Assembly: GCA_958412345.1 (NCBI GenBank)
Contig: CATYSO010000002.1
Span: forward strand, 1-64,000
Direction: 5' to 3'
DNA from: an uncultured Collinsella sp.
GTDB taxonomy: Bacteria > Actinomycetota > Coriobacteriia > Coriobacteriales > Coriobacteriaceae
Length of the DNA stretch: 64,000 nucleotides
Shown piece after piece: positions 1 through 8,608 of the stretch (its first letter is position 1; each line of letters starts with the position of its first letter). The notes under the pieces are model-generated. The model had not been told where the DNA came from, did not search any database, and was given only the letters and a program-made list of their open reading frames with translations. The position numbers were made by a program, and so were the translations under genes.

Positions 1-1
1 G

Positions 2-1288
2 TCGTGCCGAAATGTCGCGAAGCGCGCGGTTGACAAAACTATAGAGACACGTCCCGATCTGACCGGCGGCATCTATGCATACGCTGCGGCCGGTTTTGGC
101 GATTACATTGGATTCAACTCCGCCTGGGGCTACTGGATCAGCGCATGTCTTTCCAACGTAAGCTTTGCGCTCTTGCTGTTTAGCGCGCTGGGCTATTTCT
201 TCCCTGCGTTTGGCGCGGGCAACAACCTGCTTTCCATCGTCTGCGCCAGCGTGTTTTTGTGGTTCCTTACCGCCCTTGTGCTTCGTGGCGTTAAGGAGGC
301 TGCGGGCATTAACACGATCGTCACGTTGGCGAAGCTGGTGCCGCTGGGGCTCTTTGTGCTGAGCATCGTGCTCCTGGGTAAGTTCAACGTCGATATCTTT
401 ATGGACAACTTCTGGGGAGAGCCGGCTGGTCCTGGGTTTGGCGAGCAAGTTGTCTCGACCATGATCGCCCTTGTCTGGGTCTTTACGGGCATTGAGGGTG
501 CTGTTGTCATTTCGGGCCGCGCAAAGTATGTGCGCGATGTCGGTCGCTCGACGGCACTTGGATTTGCGGCCGTGTTCACGCTGTATCTGATTATCTCGAT
601 GCTATCGCTCGGCATTATGCCGCGCACGGAGATGGCGCAGCTCGCAACGCCCTCCATGGCGGGAATTCTCGAGTGCGCAATCGGCCCGGTTGGCGCTGCC
701 ATCGTAAACCTTGGCGTTATTCTCTCGCTGGTCGGCGCAATGTTGGGTTACGTCATCATTGCATCCGAGACGCCGTTTGAAGCAGCGCGTCAGGGTTCCT
801 TCCCGCTGGCGTTTGCCAAGACGAACAAACACGACGCCCCGGTGGTGACGATTCTCGTGAGCTCCGGTATCACGCAGCTCTTCTTGATTGTGTCGTATGT
901 GGCGGCGAGCACCTACCAGTTCTTCTATAGCTGCGCGGTCAACACGATTCTGGTTCCGTATGTCTGCTCGGCTGCCTATTACATGGTGATTGGCTGGAAG
1001 AACGAGCATCTGGACAGGCCACATGCGCCAAGTGTCGGCAAAGCGCGCTTCTTCGGTACGCTCGGCTTTATCTACACGCTGTTCCTGGTGTGGTCGACGG
1101 GTCTCCAGGGCGTCATGATCACGACGATCCTTTTTGCTCCGGCCATTCCCGTCTATATTCTGGGTGAGCGCGGCCGTGGCAAGCAGGTGCTTCCGCACCT
1201 GCACGACAAGCTGATCGCAGCGGTGGTCATTGTCGTGGCAGTCATCTCGCTGTATCTGCACTTTGCCGGCATTGCGCCGATTGTCTAA
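2..1288 (+). CDS. arcD: Arginine/ornithine antiporter, APC family (5' end outside window)
   Basis: Basic amino acid antiporter of the inner membrane, normally exchanging arginine for ornithine in the arginine deiminase pathway. The frame is open from base 2 with no stop, so the gene begins outside the window; 428 residues are visible. The early stretch around GGIYAYA, GFGDYIGFNSAWGYW and LGYFFPAFG is typical of ArcD-type members of the APC superfamily. About ten further hydrophobic segments follow, ending with one just before the stop. An internal TTG at 173 is not needed as a start because the family signature lies upstream of it. Other arc genes are not in the window. A closely related amino acid antiporter is the alternative. 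Confidence 0.8.
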   Translation, partial: SCRNVAKRAVDKTIETRPDLTGGIYAYAAAGFGDYIGFNSAWGYWISACLSNVSFALLLFSALGYFFPAFGAGNNLLSIVCASVFLWFLTALVLRGVKEAAGINTIVTLAKLVPLGLFVLSIVLLGKFNVDIFMDNFWGEPAGPGFGEQVVSTMIALVWVFTGIEGAVVISGRAKYVRDVGRSTALGFAAVFTLYLIISMLSLGIMPRTEMAQLATPSMAGILECAIGPVGAAIVNLGVILSLVGAMLGYVIIASETPFEAARQGSFPLAFAKTNKHDAPVVTILVSSGITQLFLIVSYVAASTYQFFYSCAVNTILVPYVCSAAYYMVIGWKNEHLDRPHAPSVGKARFFGTLGFIYTLFLVWSTGLQGVMITTILFAPAIPVYILGERGRGKQVLPHLHDKLIAAVVIVVAVISLYLHFAGIAPIV

Positions 1289-1400
1289 GACTATGGCGAG
1301 CTTTATTGCTTGGTAGGCCGGCGGACATCGCGTATCGGTGCTGTTTGGCATTCCATAACTGGTGTGGGTCTCTAAAACGTGCCTCTGTGAGTGCCCACCA

Positions 1401-1439
1401 AGTCCGCGCGGGTGACATATGTTGCCAGCGCGGGCTTTT
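1401..1439 (+). terminator. Rho-independent terminator after the arcD-like gene
   Basis: A 9-bp stem pairs AGTCCGCGC (1401-1409) with GCGCGGGCT (1428-1436) and is followed by TTTT. It lies 112 bases after the antiporter stop. Confidence 0.7.
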
Positions 1440-1441
1440 GC

Positions 1442-1508
1442 AGCTGCGGTGAAATAGTTCCTGTTTTTGCTGGTTAAAGCATCAAACAGGAACTATTCCA
1501 CCGCAACT
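1442..1508. repeat. Palindromic repeat, family P3, copy 1
   Basis: Two 25-nt arms (1442-1466 and 1484-1508) are inverted copies with two mismatches around a 17-nt loop. The arm contains GCGGTGAAATAGTTCCTGTT. A second copy with the same arm lies at 6446-6512, also behind a transporter gene. The rest of the gap from 1509 to 1753 holds C-rich runs and no convincing gene. Confidence 0.75.
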
Positions 1509-1753
1509 TGTTTTGATTCGCTGGGGGATGGAGGAAGCGACGATCCGGAATCCACCTGCACGGTCGTCGCTCCGCATCCCGTCCGTTGGCGCAAGTGGTG
1601 CCAAATGTAATCTGTCCCCCTTGCACGCTTGCCCCCCCCCTTGCAGCAATCTGTTGATTGAACGTCGTTGCGTGCCCGCAGTTTCTGGGCAAGCCGTCTC
1701 GCAGCAAAGTAGACTAGATAGCCGTTTCAAAAAGCCTACTTAGAGGAGGAGCC

Positions 1754-2074
1754 ATGCTTGAGGGTACGTATGCGGTTTCGGCCCAGACGCCGGTGGGGAG
1801 TAAACGCGGCGAGGTGACGTTTTCACATGGGGTGAACGGCGCGCTCAGGGCAGTACTAAACGTCAGGGGTCTCAATATCGCTCTCTCGAGTGCCCGCGCT
1901 GAGGGCGATTTCTTTGAGCTCTCGGGTACTATCTCCCACGTCTTGATGGGCAAGGCGCCCTTTACATGCACGGGGTCGGTCGAGGGTGATCGACTCACCG
2001 CTACCGCGCGGTCGGGTTCCGTTTCGATCTCGCTGAGCGGTATGCGCAAAGAGCTTTCGGGGCGCACCGCATAA
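1754..2074 (+). CDS. Small hypothetical protein, probably beta-rich
   Basis: A 106-residue protein that I do not recognise. It starts at ATG 1754 behind a strong AGAGGAGGA ribosome binding site. It has no signal peptide or membrane segment. The sequence alternates short hydrophobic and polar stretches with many Gly, Ser, Thr and Val, suggesting a small beta barrel or sandwich. It lies 121 bases upstream of the FeoAB gene on the same strand, but nothing in the sequence links it to iron. Codon use resembles its neighbours, so it is probably a real gene. Confidence 0.6.
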   Translation: MLEGTYAVSAQTPVGSKRGEVTFSHGVNGALRAVLNVRGLNIALSSARAEGDFFELSGTISHVLMGKAPFTCTGSVEGDRLTATARSGSVSISLSGMRKELSGRTA

Positions 2075-2139
2075 AGTTTGAGCAGGTAAACATCGGTATT
2101 TGACTTTATAAAATAGTTCAGAGCGCTATCATTTGTCGT

Positions 2140-2176
2140 TACGAGTTGGTTAGCCCCGGTAAACGGTTAACCGCGT
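2140..2176 (+). promoter_or_regulatory. Possible DtxR-type iron box upstream of feoAB
   Basis: The segment contains GGTTAGCCCCGG followed by GGTTAACC. GGTTAG half-sites are typical of DtxR/IdeR iron boxes in Actinomycetota. The match to the full palindrome is poor, so this is tentative. Confidence 0.3.
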
Positions 2177-2195
2177 CTAACGAAAGGATGAGCGC

Positions 2196-4553
2196 GTGAA
2201 GCTCGATACGCTCGAGATTGGAAAGGACGCCGTTGTCGCATCGGTGACATCTGACGATCAGGCGCTCCGACAGCATATTTTGGACATGGGCCTAACGCCG
2301 GGCACCGAAGTCACCATGATGAAGTATGCCCCTATGGGCGACCCGCTCGAGATTCGCCTGCGTGGCTACGAGTTGACGCTGCGCAAGGACGATGCTGCTC
2401 GCATTGAGCTCGTGGGTGTTCACGACACCGATACGGGCCCGCGCGCTAACGCCGCAATCGGCACGACGGAGCATCCGGCCCTGGGCGAGGGGACGTATTC
2501 GCCCCGTGCGGCAAAGACGGCCGTGCCCGAGGGCGCACCGCTGCACTTTGCCCTCGCCGGCAACCAAAACTGCGGCAAGACCACATTATTCAACCAGCTG
2601 ACGGGCTCCAACCAGCATGTCGGTAACTTTCCCGGTGTGACGGTCGACCGCAAAGATGGCACCATCCGCAACCACCCCGAGGCGAACGTTACCGACCTGC
2701 CCGGTATTTATTCGCTGTCGCCGTATACGGGCGAAGAGGTCGTGAGCCGTCAGTTCATCCTCGACGAGCGCCCGGACGCCATCATCGACATCATTGACGC
2801 CACCAACATCGAGCGTAACCTGTACCTGACACTGCAGCTTATGGAGCTTGACCGTCCTATGGTCATCGCGCTCAACATGATGGACGAGGTGACCGCCAAC
2901 GGCGGCGCCGTAGACGTCAACCTGCTCGAGAGTCTGCTGGGCGTGCCGGTCGTTCCCATTAGCGCCGCGCGCAACGAGGGTATCGGCGAGCTGGTGGACC
3001 ATGCCCAGCATGTGGCGCGTTTCCGCGAGCGTCCCGGCCGCCTGGACTTCTGCGCACCCGATGGCCCAGACGGCGGTGCGCTGCACCGCTGCATCCACGG
3101 CATTGCCAACCTTATCGAGGACCATGCCGCGACGGCGCACATTCCAGTGCGTTTTGCGGCGACCAAGCTGGTTGAGGGCGACGAGCTGGTAACCGAGGCG
3201 CTTCACCTGGACCGTAACGAGCTTGATGCCATCGAGCACATCATTACCCAGATGGAGGGCGAGGCCGGCACCGATCGCCTGTCTGCGCTGGCCGATATGC
3301 GCTTTAGCTTTATCGGCGACGTGTGCGGGCGTTGCGTCGTCAAGCCGCACGAGAGCCGCGAGCACGTGCGCTCCGTCAAGATCGACCGCATCCTGACGGG
3401 TCGCTACACGGCCATTCCGGCGTTCCTGGTGATCATGGGCCTCGTCTTTTGGCTGACGTTTGGCGTGATCGGCGCGGCGTTGCAGGGACTCATGGAGAAC
3501 GGCATCGCTGCCGTCATCGCCTCGGCCGATGCGGGCCTCAAGGCGTTCGGAACCAACGACGTCGTGCGCTCGCTGGCTGTCGACGGCGTGCTTACGGGCG
3601 TGGGCAGCGTGCTGACCTTCCTGCCGATTATCGTCGTGCTCTTCTTGTTCCTCTCCATTCTGGAAGACTCCGGATACATGGCGCGCGTGGCCTTTGTCAT
3701 GGATAAGGTACTGCGTCGCTTTGGCCTGTCGGGCCGCAGCTTTGTGCCCATGCTCGTCGGTTTTGGCTGCACCGTGCCGGCTATCATGTCGACTCGCACA
3801 CTCCCATCCGAGCACGACCGCAAGATGACGGTCATGCTCACGCCGTTTATGAGCTGTTCGGCCAAGCTGCCGGTCTATGGTCTGCTGTGCGGGGCGTTTT
3901 TCCCGCAGGCGACGGTCCCCGCCATGGTCTCACTCTATCTGATCGGCATCGCGGTCGGTTGCATCGCGGCTTTGGTGCTCAACCGCACAGCATTTAAGGG
4001 CGACCCGGTGCCGTTTATCATGGAGCTCCCCAATTACCGCCTGCCGAGCGTCAAGACGACGGTGATGCTGGCATGGGATAAGGCCAAGGACTTTATTACC
4101 AAGGCCTTTACCATTATCTTTGCTGCTACCGTGGTCATCTGGTTCCTTCAGACGTTCGACATTCGCTTTAATGTGGTCGCCGATCAGTCGCAGAGCTTGC
4201 TTGCGGGCCTCGGCAGCATCATCGCGCCGGCGCTGGCGCCGCTTGGATTTGGCGACTGGCGTGCGTCGACGGCGCTCGTCACCGGACTTATTGCCAAGGA
4301 GAGCGTCATCTCGACCCTCACGGTGCTTTTGGGCGCAACGTCGCCCGCGGTGCTGTCAACCATGTTTTCGCCGTTTACTGCCTATGTGTTCCTGGTCTTT
4401 ACGCTGCTGTACCCGCCCTGCGTGGCGTCCATCGGCGCCGTCAAGAGCGAGCTGGGCGCGCGCTACGCCGTTGCCGTGTTCGCGTTTCAAGTGACGGTCG
4501 CCTGGATCGTGGCGTTTCTGGTCCACGGCGTTGGTGTTCTGATTGGCTTGTAA
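2196..4553 (+). CDS. feoB: Ferrous iron transporter, fused FeoA-FeoB
   Basis: GTP-dependent Fe(II) uptake across the inner membrane. Residues 1-75 form a FeoA-like SH3 domain, residues 76-115 a linker, then the FeoB G domain with the P-loop GNQNCGKT at 122-129 and DLPG at 157-160. The C-terminal half is the polytopic Gate/core region, including the repeated hydrophobic segments around GCTVPAIMSTRTL and the Cys in FMSCSAKLPVYG. The start is GTG 2196 behind GAAAGGA; an ATG at 2189 runs into an immediate stop in another frame. The total of 785 residues is long for FeoB because of the fused FeoA. No separate feoA or feoC is adjacent. Confidence 0.93.
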   Translation: MKLDTLEIGKDAVVASVTSDDQALRQHILDMGLTPGTEVTMMKYAPMGDPLEIRLRGYELTLRKDDAARIELVGVHDTDTGPRANAAIGTTEHPALGEGTYSPRAAKTAVPEGAPLHFALAGNQNCGKTTLFNQLTGSNQHVGNFPGVTVDRKDGTIRNHPEANVTDLPGIYSLSPYTGEEVVSRQFILDERPDAIIDIIDATNIERNLYLTLQLMELDRPMVIALNMMDEVTANGGAVDVNLLESLLGVPVVPISAARNEGIGELVDHAQHVARFRERPGRLDFCAPDGPDGGALHRCIHGIANLIEDHAATAHIPVRFAATKLVEGDELVTEALHLDRNELDAIEHIITQMEGEAGTDRLSALADMRFSFIGDVCGRCVVKPHESREHVRSVKIDRILTGRYTAIPAFLVIMGLVFWLTFGVIGAALQGLMENGIAAVIASADAGLKAFGTNDVVRSLAVDGVLTGVGSVLTFLPIIVVLFLFLSILEDSGYMARVAFVMDKVLRRFGLSGRSFVPMLVGFGCTVPAIMSTRTLPSEHDRKMTVMLTPFMSCSAKLPVYGLLCGAFFPQATVPAMVSLYLIGIAVGCIAALVLNRTAFKGDPVPFIMELPNYRLPSVKTTVMLAWDKAKDFITKAFTIIFAATVVIWFLQTFDIRFNVVADQSQSLLAGLGSIIAPALAPLGFGDWRASTALVTGLIAKESVISTLTVLLGATSPAVLSTMFSPFTAYVFLVFTLLYPPCVASIGAVKSELGARYAVAVFAFQVTVAWIVAFLVHGVGVLIGL

Positions 4554-4648
4554 ACGCGCGGTTTGCAAACAAAGCCTCTCTGTATATGGCGCATCCACGG
4601 GCTATACTCCTCTGTCGAACAGTCGGTTTGGCGGAGGAGTTTTTAGTT

Positions 4649-5128
4649 ATGGCGTTTGACAAGGCGATGGCGCATTTGCGAGCGAAGGGCTTTGGCGACC
4701 GTGTGATTGTGCCTCAGGAGGAGACGGCAACTGTCGAGGAAGCCGCAGCGGCACTGGGAACGGCTCCCGCGCAGATCGCGAAAACGATGGCGTTCGATGT
4801 CGACGGCGCGGCGGTGCTCGTGCTGTGCGCCGGGGACGCGCGTGTCAACAGCTCCAAATTCAAGAAGTTCTTCCACGGCAAGCCGCATATGATTCCCGGC
4901 GCTGCGGTCGAGGAAGCCGTGGGGCATGCGCCCGGAGGTGTTTGCCCCTTTGGCATCAATGAGGGTGTGGCGGTTTATCTGGACGAGTCGCTTAAGCGTT
5001 TTGACACCATTTACCCGGCATGTGGTGACGACCATAGCGGTGTGGAGCTCTCGGTGCCCGAGCTGGAGGCGGCGTCCGACGCCCAGGGTTGGGTCGATGT
5101 CTGCCGCGGATGGGAGCCCGAGGATTAG
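4649..5128 (+). CDS. YbaK/EbsC family aminoacyl-tRNA deacylase
   Basis: A 159-residue editing protein of the YbaK/ProX family, which hydrolyses mischarged tRNA such as Cys-tRNA(Pro) or Ala-tRNA(Pro) in the cytoplasm. Family features include the conserved Lys in the NSSKFKKFF segment, the Gly-rich PGGVCPFG segment and the C-terminal GVELSVPEL stretch. ATG 4649 follows GGAGGAG by ten bases; earlier in-frame starts lack such a site. It follows feoB by 95 bases and ends before a hairpin, so it is probably transcribed alone. Confidence 0.85.
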   Translation: MAFDKAMAHLRAKGFGDRVIVPQEETATVEEAAAALGTAPAQIAKTMAFDVDGAAVLVLCAGDARVNSSKFKKFFHGKPHMIPGAAVEEAVGHAPGGVCPFGINEGVAVYLDESLKRFDTIYPACGDDHSGVELSVPELEAASDAQGWVDVCRGWEPED

Positions 5129-5152
5129 GCCCCAAATGTCTGCGCGATTTTG

Positions 5153-5183
5153 GCCCCGCATCTGTACTGACGGATGCGGGGCT
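5153..5183 (+). terminator. Hairpin after ybaK-like gene
   Basis: GGCCCCGCATC and GATGCGGGGC pair around a short loop. The following bases TGTTGCTAT are only partly T-rich, so this is a weak intrinsic terminator. Confidence 0.5.
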
Positions 5184-5196
5184 GTTGCTATATAAT
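5168..5196 (+). promoter_or_regulatory. Promoter of the MFS exporter gene
   Basis: A perfect TATAAT at 5191-5196 lies 38 bases before the ATG at 5234. The -35 region, TGACGG at 5168 with a 17-base spacer, is weak and overlaps the preceding hairpin. Confidence 0.5.
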
Positions 5197-5233
5197 CGCC
5201 CACCGCTCAAGATAATCGGAGAGGTTTTCCTAT

Positions 5234-6430
5234 ATGGCTCAAACAAAGCAAGGTGGTATCTCACTCAAGCAGTGGCTCCCGCTTATCGGGCTCGCCTGTT
5301 GCGCGTTCGTATTCAACACGTCGGAGTTCATGCCCATCGGCCTGCTGACCGACATCGCCGCGTCGTTTTCGCTCACCGAGGCCCAAGCTGGCATCATGAT
5401 CTCGGTCTATGCCTGGGGTGTCATGCTGCTGTCGCTGCCGCTTATGGTGTTTGCCTCGCGCTTTGAGTTCAAGCGGATGCTGCTGGGCGTGCTTGCCGTG
5501 TTCTCGCTGGGCCAGTTCCTGTCCGCCTTGGCGCCGACCTATCCCATCTTAGTCTGCGCGCGCCTGGTGGTTGCCTGCGCACACGCCGTGTTCTGGTCAG
5601 TCGCCTCGATCATGGCCTCGCGTCTGGTCGACACCCGCCACGGAGCGCTCGCCATCAGCATGATCGCCACGGGCTCGTCCATCGCGCAGATCTTTGGCTT
5701 GCCGATCGGCCGCGCCATCGGGCTGGCCGTGGGCTGGCGCATGACGTTTGCCGCGGTCGGGGCCTTCTCTGCTGCTGCGGTGGTGTACCAGGCGGCAGTG
5801 TTCCCGGCCATGCCGGCGGGTGAGCGCTTTACCGTCAAACAGCTGCCCGAGCTGCTTAAAAACCCGTTCCTGATCGCGCTCTACGCGGTTACGGTCTTTA
5901 TTGCGACCGGCTACTACGCGGGTTACAGCTATATCGAGCCCTTCCTGGCTCAGGTCGCGCATGTCGACGCAAGCGCTATCACCATGACACTGACGGCGTT
6001 TGGCTGCTCCGGCCTGGTGGGCAGCTGGCTGTTTGGCCGTCTGTTCGATGGGCATCGCTTCCCCTTCTTGGCTATCACGCTTTCTGGCGTGGCAGCGGCC
6101 CTGCTGCTCATGACCCCCGCGGCTTCGGCGCTCGTGGCGGTGCTTGCCGTCTGCGCGTTGTGGGGCTGCTGTGGTACGGCCTTTAACGTGGCTTTTCAGG
6201 CCGAGCTCATCAAGTATACGCCGGCGGACTCGTCGGCCGTCGCCATGTCGATTTTCTCGGGCCTGTTCAATCTGGGTATCGGCACGGGCACCGCGATCGG
6301 CGGCGCCGTGGTTTCGGGTCCCGGCATCGCCTGGATCGGCTTTACGGGCGGGGCGATTGCCGTCGTGGGCGTCATCCTCGCCATCACGGTGCTATTTCCG
6401 GCCATACGCCGCGCAAAGCTCGTCGCCTAA
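5234..6430 (+). CDS. MFS transporter, SotB-like sugar/drug efflux
   Basis: A 398-residue major facilitator with about 12 membrane segments. The N-terminal NTSEFMPIGLLTDIA motif and the YAWGVMLLSLPLM region are typical of the DHA1 branch that includes SotB and YdeA, which export arabinose, IPTG and some drugs. Starts at ATG 5234 with GGAGAGG upstream. The gene stands alone between its own promoter and the palindromes at 6446-6613. The substrate cannot be told from the sequence. Confidence 0.85.
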   Translation: MAQTKQGGISLKQWLPLIGLACCAFVFNTSEFMPIGLLTDIAASFSLTEAQAGIMISVYAWGVMLLSLPLMVFASRFEFKRMLLGVLAVFSLGQFLSALAPTYPILVCARLVVACAHAVFWSVASIMASRLVDTRHGALAISMIATGSSIAQIFGLPIGRAIGLAVGWRMTFAAVGAFSAAAVVYQAAVFPAMPAGERFTVKQLPELLKNPFLIALYAVTVFIATGYYAGYSYIEPFLAQVAHVDASAITMTLTAFGCSGLVGSWLFGRLFDGHRFPFLAITLSGVAAALLLMTPAASALVAVLAVCALWGCCGTAFNVAFQAELIKYTPADSSAVAMSIFSGLFNLGIGTGTAIGGAVVSGPGIAWIGFTGGAIAVVGVILAITVLFPAIRRAKLVA

Positions 6431-6445
6431 CCACATTCCCTCATC

Positions 6446-6512
6446 AGTTGCGGTGAAATAGTTCCTGTTTAAGGCCTCTGAAGGCCCAAGCGGGAACTAT
6501 TTCACCGCAACT
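6446..6512. repeat. Palindromic repeat, family P3, copy 2
   Basis: Arms 6446-6470 and 6488-6512 are inverted copies containing GCGGTGAAATAGTTCCTGTT, almost identical to those at 1442-1508, while the 17-nt loop differs. It begins 16 bases after the exporter stop and has no T tract, so it is not a standard terminator. Confidence 0.75.
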
Positions 6513-6525
6513 TAGAAAGGGGCTG

Positions 6526-6613
6526 GGGTAGCTAATTTGGGACGGGGCTATTTTAGCTACCCCTGCATCGGATGCGGGGTAGCTAAAATAGCCCCGTCCC
6601 AAATTAGCTACCC
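6526..6613. repeat. 88-bp near-perfect palindrome
   Basis: Outer arms run from GGGTAGCTAATTTGGGACGG at 6526 to the matching inverted copy ending at 6613. The only irregularity is one bulged T at 6564 near the tip, where GCATC and GATGC pair around a single base. It lies directly downstream of the P3 copy and ends 50 bases before the GH13 gene. Confidence 0.85.
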
Positions 6614-6663
6614 TGCTGGGCATACAATGGATATCGTTGTGTTGAGCTTACCGGGAGGTTGCT

Positions 6664-8040
6664 ATGTGGGCATACGAGACGACGTTCTATCAGATCTATC
6701 CGCTGGGCTTTTGCGGAGCTCCGCGCGAAAACGCCGCGCCCGTTGCCGAGGATGAGCTCGCCCAGGCTGCCAACGCCGCGCCCAACCCCGATGCCCCCAT
6801 CATGAAGATTGCCCAATGGGCCGATTACCTGCAAGAACTCGGTATTGGCGCCGTGCTCATCAACCCGCCGCTCGAGTCTGATGGCCACGGTTACGACACA
6901 CGCAGTCTGCGCCACATCGACCGCCGCCTGGGTGGGGACGCCGACTTTGCCGCCGTGTGCGAGACGCTGCACGCCCACGGCATCCGCGTGGTGCTCGACG
7001 CCGTCTTCAACCATGTGGGCCGCGGCTTTTGGGCCTTCCGCGATGTGCAAGAGCGCAAGTGGGACTCGCCCTACAAGGACTGGTTCCACATTAGCTTTGA
7101 CGGCGATTCCTGCTATGGCGACGGCTTTTGGTACGAGGGCTGGGAGGGCCATTTTGAGCTCGTGAAGCTCAACCTGCAAAATCCCGCCGTGGTTGATTAC
7201 CTGCTCGAGTCCGTGCGCCGTTGGGCCGATGTCTTTGGCATTGACGGTCTGCGCTTGGACGTCGCCTATATGCTCGACCGCGACTTTATGCGTCGTCTGC
7301 ACGCCTTTACCCGCGAGCTCAAGCCCGACTTTGTGCTGATTGGCGAGACGCTCCACGGCGACTACAACCAGATCGTCAACGACGAGATGCTCGACTCCTG
7401 CACCAACTACGAGTGCTACAAGGGGCTGTATTCCAGCTTTAACTCGGTCAACATGTTCGAGATTGCCCATTCGCTGCATCGCCAGTTTGGCGGCGATCCG
7501 TGGTGCATCTACCGCGGCAAACATCTGCTGTCGTTTGTCGATAACCACGACGTGCCGCGCCTGGCAAGCATCCTCACCGACAAGTCCTGCCTGCGTCCCG
7601 CTTATGGCATGCTGTTTGGCATGCCGGGTATCCCATGTGTCTATTATGGCAGCGAGTGGGGGATTGCCGGCGAAAAGGGCGGCCCTGATGGCGATTGGAC
7701 GCTGCGTCCTGCGCTCGATGAGCCTGCGCCCAACGAGCTGACGGCCTTCATCAAGCAGCTCGCGCACCTGCGTTCGACAGACGGTGCGTCGGCACGCGCT
7801 CTCAACTACGGCGCGTACCGCAACGTGGTGATCCAGAACAAGCAGCTGCTGTTCGAGCGTGCCTGCGACGACGCGACAGTGTTCGTGGCAGTCAATGCCG
7901 TGAACGAGCCCTATACCTTTGGAGCCGGCGAACTCAACGGCTCCTTCGTCGACCTGCTTGCCGACGATGCGCCCACGGTCGAGCTGACGGGTACCCTCGA
8001 GCTTGCACCCTACGAGGTGCGCTATCTGTTGAGGGCCTAG
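6664..8040 (+). CDS. GH13 alpha-amylase family glycosidase
   Basis: A 458-residue cytoplasmic (alpha/beta)8 glycosidase acting on alpha-glucosidic bonds, with no signal peptide. All GH13 landmarks are present: DAVFNHVG (region I), GLRLDVAYM with the nucleophile Asp (II), LIGETLHG with the acid/base Glu (III) and FVDNHDVPR (IV). It resembles cyclomaltodextrinase or neopullulanase but lacks their N-terminal CBM34 domain. ATG 6664 follows GGGAGG. The stop is 3 bases before the next ATG, so the two genes are probably cotranscribed although their functions are unrelated. Confidence 0.88.
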   Translation: MWAYETTFYQIYPLGFCGAPRENAAPVAEDELAQAANAAPNPDAPIMKIAQWADYLQELGIGAVLINPPLESDGHGYDTRSLRHIDRRLGGDADFAAVCETLHAHGIRVVLDAVFNHVGRGFWAFRDVQERKWDSPYKDWFHISFDGDSCYGDGFWYEGWEGHFELVKLNLQNPAVVDYLLESVRRWADVFGIDGLRLDVAYMLDRDFMRRLHAFTRELKPDFVLIGETLHGDYNQIVNDEMLDSCTNYECYKGLYSSFNSVNMFEIAHSLHRQFGGDPWCIYRGKHLLSFVDNHDVPRLASILTDKSCLRPAYGMLFGMPGIPCVYYGSEWGIAGEKGGPDGDWTLRPALDEPAPNELTAFIKQLAHLRSTDGASARALNYGAYRNVVIQNKQLLFERACDDATVFVAVNAVNEPYTFGAGELNGSFVDLLADDAPTVELTGTLELAPYEVRYLLRA

Positions 8041-8043
8041 GCC

Positions 8044-8607
8044 ATGGCTGCATCCGACGAGGGCTATCAACATATTGAGCATGGGTTTGAGCCTGTGTTT
8101 GACGAGCGCTCGCGCATTTTGGTGCTGGGGTCGTTTCCCTCGGTGCTCTCGCGTGCCAATGCCTTCTACTATGGCAATCCGCAGAACCGCTTTTGGCGCG
8201 TGATGGCCGCGTGCCTCGGTGTGCCCGTGCCGCCCAACGAGGGCGACCCTTTGGCGGGCAGTGAGCCTGCGACGCTCGACGCCTCGATTGCCGCCAAGCG
8301 ATCCATGCTGCTGAACGGCGGCGTGGCCCTGTGGGACGTGATCGAGAGCTGCGACATTAAGGGCTCGAGCGACGCGAGCATCAAAAACGTTGTGCCGGCG
8401 CATGTCGAGCGCATTGCCGGTGCAGCCCCTATCGAGGTCGTTGTCTGTAACGGCGGCACGGCAGGGCGGCTCTACAAGCGCTACCTGCAAGAGCGCACCG
8501 GGTTGTCTGCCATCATTTTGCCGTCAACGAGTCCCGCCAATGCGGCATGGCGCCTGGAACGCCTTGTCGAGCGCTGGCGCGAGGTCGTTGACTGGGGCGC
8601 TCTGTAA
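8044..8607 (+). CDS. DNA-deoxyinosine glycosylase (UDG family 6 type)
   Basis: A 187-residue base excision repair enzyme expected to remove hypoxanthine from deaminated DNA. The motif GSFPS near residue 30, YYGNPQNRFW after it, and LPSTSPANA near the C terminus match the hypoxanthine-DNA glycosylase branch of the uracil-DNA glycosylase superfamily. Starts 3 bases after the amylase stop. Converges with the next gene, whose stop lies 2 bases away on the other strand, with no room for a separate terminator. Confidence 0.82.
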   Translation: MAASDEGYQHIEHGFEPVFDERSRILVLGSFPSVLSRANAFYYGNPQNRFWRVMAACLGVPVPPNEGDPLAGSEPATLDASIAAKRSMLLNGGVALWDVIESCDIKGSSDASIKNVVPAHVERIAGAAPIEVVVCNGGTAGRLYKRYLQERTGLSAIILPSTSPANAAWRLERLVERWREVVDWGAL

Positions 8608-8608
8608 T

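Noticed and set aside
1513..1743. Small open frames in the gap before 1754
   Set aside because: Overlapping frames on both strands cross the repeat and a C-rich run, with no ribosome binding site or family resemblance.
6604..8490. 628-codon open frame on the minus strand
   Set aside because: Opposite to the GH13 and DNA glycosylase genes, which have complete catalytic motifs.
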